In this document: positions 60,241-64,000 of the stretch, piece after piece
Layout of the letters: the number at the start of each line of letters is the position of its first letter
Numbering within the stretch: the first letter of the stretch is position 1
NCBI GenBank assembly: GCA_937899905.1
Contig: CALCCF010000103.1
Coordinates: 1-64,000, forward strand
Origin: an uncultured Phycisphaeraceae bacterium
GTDB lineage: Bacteria; Planctomycetota; Phycisphaerae; Phycisphaerales; UBA1924
DNA length: 64,000 bases
Direction: 5' to 3'
The notes under the pieces: generated by a model
What the model was told of the DNA's origin: nothing
Seen by the model: the letters and a program-made list of their open reading frames with translations, nothing else
The model's database searches: none
Made by a program: the position numbers and the translations under genes

Positions 60241-60951
60241 CTACGCCTTCGCGGTCTCGGCCGCCTGCGTGGCCTCCTCGCCGATCGAGTCCACGATCTC
60301 GTTGATGCGAATGCAGAAATTGTCGTTGAGCACCAGCACCTCGCCGCGTGCCACCAGGCGGTCGTTCACGTACACGTCCAGCGGATCGCCGGCCAACCGG
60401 TCGAGCTCGACCACCGCGCCCGAATTCAGCCGCAGCACGTCTTCTACGAGCATCCGCGTGCGCCCCAGCTCGATCCGGACATCGAGCTGCACATCGGCGA
60501 GCAGGTCAAGCCCATGCTGCACGCCCTGCACGCTGGACAGATCGAAGTCCGGCAGCTCCAGCCGCTTCGCACCGGGCGGCGGATCGGCCGGTGGAGCAGG
60601 CGCTGCCGATGCGGCCTCCTGCTCGGCCTCGGCAAAGGCGGCCATGATGTCGTCGTTGCCCATCTGGTCGCTGCCACCAGCGGCGGGCTCCGGAGCGGAA
60701 GCGGGTGCAGGCGCCGGCTCGGGGGTCATTGCGCCGTCGGCCTCGGCCTGGATGCTCGCAAGCGCCTCGCGGGCCGCCTTGAGCGCCGCTGCGGCAGCAT
60801 CGTCTTCCGGCGGCGCGGCCTCCTCGGCGGGCGGCTCGGCGGCCGGCTCAGAGGCCGCCTCTTCGGGAGCGGCCTCTTCAGACGTCGGCTCTTCCGGCGT
60901 GGGCTCGGTCGACTCCGCGTCGGGCTGGTTCTCGGGGCGCTCTTCGGGCAT
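60241..60951 (-). CDS. fliN: Flagellar switch protein FliN with long acidic N-terminus
   Basis: 236 aa. The C-terminal 90 residues are a SpoA/FliN domain (LADVQLDVRIELGRTRMLVEDVLRLNSGAVVELDRLAGDPLDVYVNDRLVARGEVLVLNDNFCIRI). The first 140 residues are low-complexity, Glu/Ala/Pro-rich (PEEPTSEEAAPEEAASEP) with a short helical segment containing DDIMAAFAEAEQEA. FliY-type FliN proteins carry extra N-terminal regions, but no CheC domain is visible here. It forms part of the C-ring. fliM is not adjacent. ATG 60951 is preferred to the upstream start of the track. Confidence 0.92.
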   Translation of the reverse strand: MPEERPENQPDAESTEPTPEEPTSEEAAPEEAASEPAAEPPAEEAAPPEDDAAAAALKAAREALASIQAEADGAMTPEPAPAPASAPEPAAGGSDQMGNDDIMAAFAEAEQEAASAAPAPPADPPPGAKRLELPDFDLSSVQGVQHGLDLLADVQLDVRIELGRTRMLVEDVLRLNSGAVVELDRLAGDPLDVYVNDRLVARGEVLVLNDNFCIRINEIVDSIGEEATQAAETAKA

Positions 60952-61117
60952 CCTGCTCACTCGCGTGCGCGTTCCGTGCGGATTCCGTTCGGCGCGTGCC
61001 GACACGGACGGCCAGACTCCGCTGGCTCACGGTCAACATCGGTGCCCGGCACCCTAAACCCGCAGCTTTTGCACAACGCGCGCGAGAACGCGCAGGACCT
61101 GCGCCCACCTCGCCGAA

Positions 61118-61648
61118 TCAGTTTCGCGCGAAGCCACGCAGCTTGGCGATCACGAGGCGCTCGACCCGGGGCAGGCCGTCGGCATCCGTCCCAAATAGGT
61201 CGTTGACGATCGCCGTCAGCTGGCGAGACCCGGTGCGGAAGTCCGGCTCACGCAGCTCGGTGAGTTTGGCTCGGCGGAAGATCTGCGTGATGCCCTCTTG
61301 GATCTCGGCATTCCGCTGCTCGAGCTGTCGCTCCACAAACTCCAGGTTCTTGCGCCGGACCTTCAGAAAGATCTGCGCTTCCCAGATCCACACCTGGTTG
61401 CTGGTCATGTTCTGGTACTGCTCATCGGTGAGCAGCACCTCGACCAACGCCTCAGGATCGGTCTCGTCGGTAACCAATTCGGCCACCGCGTCCTCGGGCG
61501 TGCTGGACATCATGGTGACGAACAGGAAGATGCCCACACCCTCAACCGTCATGATCGCCAGGATGATGGCGATGAGCTTCGGGGAGAAACCGCCCTTGCG
61601 TTTCTCCTTCGTCTCGCTGCCTTCGGTTGTGGTCGCCTCGTCGGCCAT
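61118..61648 (-). CDS. fliL: Flagellar basal body-associated protein FliL
   Basis: 176 aa. One membrane helix (LIAIILAIMTVEGVGIFLFVTMM) after a basic N-terminus, then the periplasmic FliL domain (LEFVERQLEQRNAEIQEGITQIFRRAKLTELREPDFRTGSRQLTAIVNDLF). The start at 61648 is 6 bases from GGAGG, whereas ATG 61654 touches it. FliL supports stator function around the motor. It begins 47 bp after motB. Confidence 0.92.
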   Translation of the reverse strand: MADEATTTEGSETKEKRKGGFSPKLIAIILAIMTVEGVGIFLFVTMMSSTPEDAVAELVTDETDPEALVEVLLTDEQYQNMTSNQVWIWEAQIFLKVRRKNLEFVERQLEQRNAEIQEGITQIFRRAKLTELREPDFRTGSRQLTAIVNDLFGTDADGLPRVERLVIAKLRGFARN

Positions 61649-61695
61649 CAACATCCTCCGATCGCGTCCGAAAACTGTCCCGGGTCAGGTATCGG

Positions 61696-62436
61696 CTAGG
61701 GACGCCCGGTCCAATTGGGATCCGGGTGGGTTTCGTCGGGGTTGATCTCCGTACGGATCACCTGAACCCGGCGATTCGACGCCGCCGCAGCACCGGGGCC
61801 GCGGGCCGCCACCATGGGCTCGGCATCGGCCTTTGCCTCGATCTCCATGAGCCGCGGGTCCAGCCCCACTTCCGATACCAGGTACTCCATCACCGCCTTG
61901 GCCCTGCGATAGGAAAGATCGTAAAAATCCAACCCCGAGATGCGATCCTCGGCACCCCAGGCATGCCCGCGGACCTCGATCTTCACGCGATGGCCTTGGA
62001 GCGCGGGGCCAACCTCCTCGCGGAGCTGCCGCTGAACCCGGGGGCTCAGCTCGGTCGCGCCGGCCTCGAAGGTCAGGCTGGCACCCACCGTGAACCGCAT
62101 GCCCTCGTTGATGACGTTCGTGCTCTCGTTTCGGCCGGCGATCGACTCGCTCGTGGTCTCGGCCGCAATGAACGGCTGCTCGGACGTATCCGAATTGTCC
62201 GAATCCAGGCTCTCGGTCGTGGTGTATGGGATGTCTTCGACCCGCACCTTGCCGATGCCACCCTGGTAGCCGAACGCCTCCTGGATACTCCGGACGACAT
62301 CCTGGTAGTCACGCTCCTGCTTGAGCTCGCTAAACGCCGCCAGCAGGATGAAGAAGCACAGCAGCAGCGACATCAGATCGCCGTAGGTCACCACCCACTC
62401 GGGTACTCCCGGCTTCTCGCGCTTCTTGCGAGGCAT
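61696..62436 (-). CDS. motB: Motility protein MotB (stator subunit)
   Basis: 246 aa. N-terminal helix with the proton-carrying Asp (PEWVVTYGDLMSLLLCFFILLAAF), a plug-like linker, and an OmpA-like peptidoglycan-binding domain (KIEVRGHAWGAEDRISGLDFYDLSYRRAKAVMEYL ... NRRVQVI). It pairs with MotA to form the stator. It starts 3 bp after the motA stop. Confidence 0.94.
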   Translation of the reverse strand: MPRKKREKPGVPEWVVTYGDLMSLLLCFFILLAAFSELKQERDYQDVVRSIQEAFGYQGGIGKVRVEDIPYTTTESLDSDNSDTSEQPFIAAETTSESIAGRNESTNVINEGMRFTVGASLTFEAGATELSPRVQRQLREEVGPALQGHRVKIEVRGHAWGAEDRISGLDFYDLSYRRAKAVMEYLVSEVGLDPRLMEIEAKADAEPMVAARGPGAAAASNRRVQVIRTEINPDETHPDPNWTGRP

Positions 62437-62439
62437 GGA

Positions 62440-63225
62440 TCAGGCCGCCTCACGAGACGCCGCGAACGCATCGCGCTGCGCGGGAGGCAGGAAGGTGAGC
62501 AGCTTGCTCTCCACAACGCGCGGGTTGTCGCCGCTCTGGATCGACATGACACCGGTCACGATGATCGTCTTGACCAGGAGCTCCTCGGCATCCTTCGCAG
62601 AGAGCTTGTCGGCGATGGGCGACGCGAACAGGTTGGCGATCATCGCGCCGTAGAGCGTCGTGATAAGCGCGACGGCCATGCCAGGGCCGATGGCGCTCGG
62701 ATCGTCCATGCTCCGCAGCATGAAGATCAGCCCCAAGAGCGTACCGATCATGCCAAACGCCGGTGCATACTTAGCAAGGGCTTCCAGCACGGCCTTGCCC
62801 TGGGCATGGCGATCGGACAGCGCATCGAGCTCGGTGTCCAAGATGGTCTGGATCAGTTCCGGATCGGTGCCATCCACCGCCATCTTCACGCCGCGAACGA
62901 TGAAGGGGTCCTTCATCTCGCTCATCAGGTTTTCCAGGCTCAGGATGCCCTCGCGGCGCGCGACCTCGGCGTAGCGAACCAGCTCGGAGATCGTCTCGGC
63001 CGGATCTCCCGTCTCGGTAAAAAGCGACTTCTTGACGACCGCGACCAGACCGGTGATGCGCGCCAGCGGGAAGGACACCACCACCGCGCCCGTCGCACCG
63101 AAGATCACCACGAACACCGACGTCGGATCGACCAACGCCATGACGTTGCCGCCGCCGCCAATGACCACCGCGATCACGATGGCCAAGAACGCCAGCACGA
63201 GCCCAACTACGGTTCCGATATCCAT
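62440..63225 (-). CDS. motA: Motility protein MotA (stator subunit)
   Basis: 261 aa from ATG 63225. MotA pattern: DIGTVVGLVLAFLAIVIAVVIGGGGNVMALVD, the cytoplasmic charged loop with EGILSLENLMSEMKDPFIVRGVKMAVDGTDPELI, and the two last helices (YAPAFGMIGTLLGLIFMLRSMDDPSAIGPGMAVALITTLYGAMIANLFASPIADKL). It forms the pentameric ring around MotB. The track start is too early. GGAG lies upstream near 63237. Confidence 0.95.
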   Translation of the reverse strand: MDIGTVVGLVLAFLAIVIAVVIGGGGNVMALVDPTSVFVVIFGATGAVVVSFPLARITGLVAVVKKSLFTETGDPAETISELVRYAEVARREGILSLENLMSEMKDPFIVRGVKMAVDGTDPELIQTILDTELDALSDRHAQGKAVLEALAKYAPAFGMIGTLLGLIFMLRSMDDPSAIGPGMAVALITTLYGAMIANLFASPIADKLSAKDAEELLVKTIIVTGVMSIQSGDNPRVVESKLLTFLPPAQRDAFAASREAA

Positions 63226-63352
63226 ACCACGCTCGCTCCGTTGGGACCGACTTGCCAGCAGGCACGAGGCCAACCGGCACAACCGTCATCGGAGCGACTT
63301 ATCGACCGCTTGAGTGCAAATCGGACTCGGGCCCGACTTGCGGTTCTGGGGC

Positions 63353-63550
63353 TCATGAGGGTGGCAGCAGCCGCCGAAGCAATCGGCCGTACTCGACCGA
63401 CCGGCTCACCACCTCGGCCATCGGCTCCTTGACCACGATGTGGTCGCCGCTGACCAGCGTGATGGTGGTATCGGGGTTCTCTTCCACGGTCCGGATAAGC
63501 TCGGCGTTGAGCACGAACCCCTTCCCGTTCAGCCGTGTGAGCACGATCAT
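63353..63550 (-). CDS. flbD: FlbD-family flagellar protein
   Basis: 65 aa. MIVLTRLNGKGFVLNAELIRTVEENPDTTITLVSGDHIVVKE is the complete FlbD/swarming-motility signature found between hook and motor genes in many bacteria. Its molecular function is not established. It lies 27 bp after the flgE stop; 127 bp separate it from motA. Confidence 0.92.
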   Translation of the reverse strand: MIVLTRLNGKGFVLNAELIRTVEENPDTTITLVSGDHIVVKEPMAEVVSRSVEYGRLLRRLLPPS

Positions 63551-63577
63551 CGCCCTATGCCCCCGCCACCAACACCA

Positions 63578-64000
63578 TCACCGGCCCAGCACCACGAGCT
63601 GCTGCAAGAGCTCGTCCGTGGTTCGGATGACCCGGGCGTTGGCCGTGTAGCCCGTCTGCGCCAGGATCAGCCCGATGAACTCGCGGCTGAGATCGATGTT
63701 CGACTGCTCGAGCTGCCCGCCGAGAGTCCGACCCGTGCCGAAGCCGCCCGGCTCGGTGATCACCGCGTCGCCGCTGTTGGGCCCTGCCCGGAACAGGTTG
63801 TTGCCGGCATCACTCAAGCCCTTGTCGTTCGCGAAGCTCGCAAGCGCGATCTGCCCGATCGGTCGGCTGAGGCCATTGGTGAACGCACCCGAGATGATGC
63901 CATCAGGCCCGATGCCGAACGCGTTGAGCGTGCCAGCGGGGAGCCCGTCCTGATCATCGACGGCGATGGACGCCTCGCCGTCGCCAACATCGAGCGCCTG
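63578..64000 (-). CDS. flgE: Flagellar hook protein FlgE, C-terminal part (5' end outside window)
   Basis: The frame is open from the window end (64000) to the TGA-type stop at 63578, although the ORF track only begins at an internal TTG. The translated part reads TLNAFGIGPDGIISGAFTNG, then RPIGQIALASFANDKGL, GGQLEQSNIDLSREFIGLI and AQTGYTANARVIRTTDELL, the standard C-terminus of FlgE/FlgF/FlgG-type axial proteins. The IGPDGIISGAFTNG repeat favours FlgE. The hook connects basal body and filament. Confidence 0.9.
   Translation of the reverse strand, partial: QALDVGDGEASIAVDDQDGLPAGTLNAFGIGPDGIISGAFTNGLSRPIGQIALASFANDKGLSDAGNNLFRAGPNSGDAVITEPGGFGTGRTLGGQLEQSNIDLSREFIGLILAQTGYTANARVIRTTDELLQQLVVLGR

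Noticed and set aside
63226-63352. Sigma-28 promoter before motA (GGTCGATAA)
   Set aside because: No TAAA-type -35 at the right distance; the match to the -10 alone is weak.
1-64000. Defence system, prophage, integron, insertion sequence or CRISPR array
   Set aside because: No transposase, integrase, cas gene, terminal repeats or regularly spaced repeats are seen anywhere in the window.

Overview
The window is a single GC-rich chromosomal stretch (roughly two-thirds G+C by eye) that looks like a planctomycete of the class Phycisphaerae. The sequence-level reasons are an ECF sigma factor placed next to a Ser/Thr kinase with C-terminal WD40 repeats, a pseudopilin of the [24 protein letters not shown] type, a secreted protein ending in two dockerin-like Ca-binding repeats, many secreted or lipid-anchored proteins of unknown role, and a full flagellar export cluster. 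No phage, transposon, insertion sequence or CRISPR array is visible. The species cannot be named from this window.

Layout. 0-3.7 kb (+): a MacB-type ABC ATPase (cut by the window edge), its permease and a TolC-like outer membrane lipoprotein. 3.7-8.9 kb: mostly minus-strand accessory genes (DUF1294, an FG-GAP/ASPIC secreted protein, a fusion of a B12-binding domain with a MeaB-type GTPase, VOC and GNAT proteins) plus a TerB/DUF697-like protein on +. 8.95-9.63 kb is a lower-GC patch with an orphan membrane protein. 9.6-24 kb is a mixed housekeeping/regulatory stretch: 3-hydroxyacyl-CoA dehydrogenase, TPR protein, RecX, rhodanese, a hybrid histidine kinase with five PAS domains, an asparagine synthetase with a suspicious internal frame, MscS, DUF481, amidase, YggS, peroxiredoxin, an MBL-fold lipoprotein and tRNA-Ile(CAU).

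24.5-33.3 kb: a two-gene M16 protease operon (one active-type, one lacking the zinc motif), a dockerin-tailed secreted protein, and the ECF sigma/WD40-kinase pair. 33.6-40.2 kb (-): a run in which an M24 aminopeptidase, a 44-codon ORF, a glutamate-cysteine-ligase-like protein with CBS domains, an AstE/aspartoacylase-like metallohydrolase and a gamma-glutamyltransferase follow one another; the last three overlap and look translationally coupled. This is the most interesting accessory locus here. 40.4-48.1 kb: 1-Cys peroxiredoxin, an orphan membrane protein preceded by a 13-bp inverted repeat, prfA, nadD-like, metK, purM, and a self-contained pseudopilin unit with its own promoter, leader hairpin and terminator.

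48.2-64 kb (-): a secreted LolA-like protein and folK downstream of a flagellar cluster, read in transcription order as flgE (partial), flbD, motA, motB, fliL, fliN, fliO, fliP, fliQ, fliR, flhB, flhA, flhF, flhG, a small membrane ORF and fliA. Most neighbours overlap or nearly touch. fliM is not where it would be expected, between fliL and fliN.

Starts were adjusted from the ORF track wherever a Shine-Dalgarno match, signal peptide or overlap decided them. All family calls are from motif recognition by eye, with no database search.
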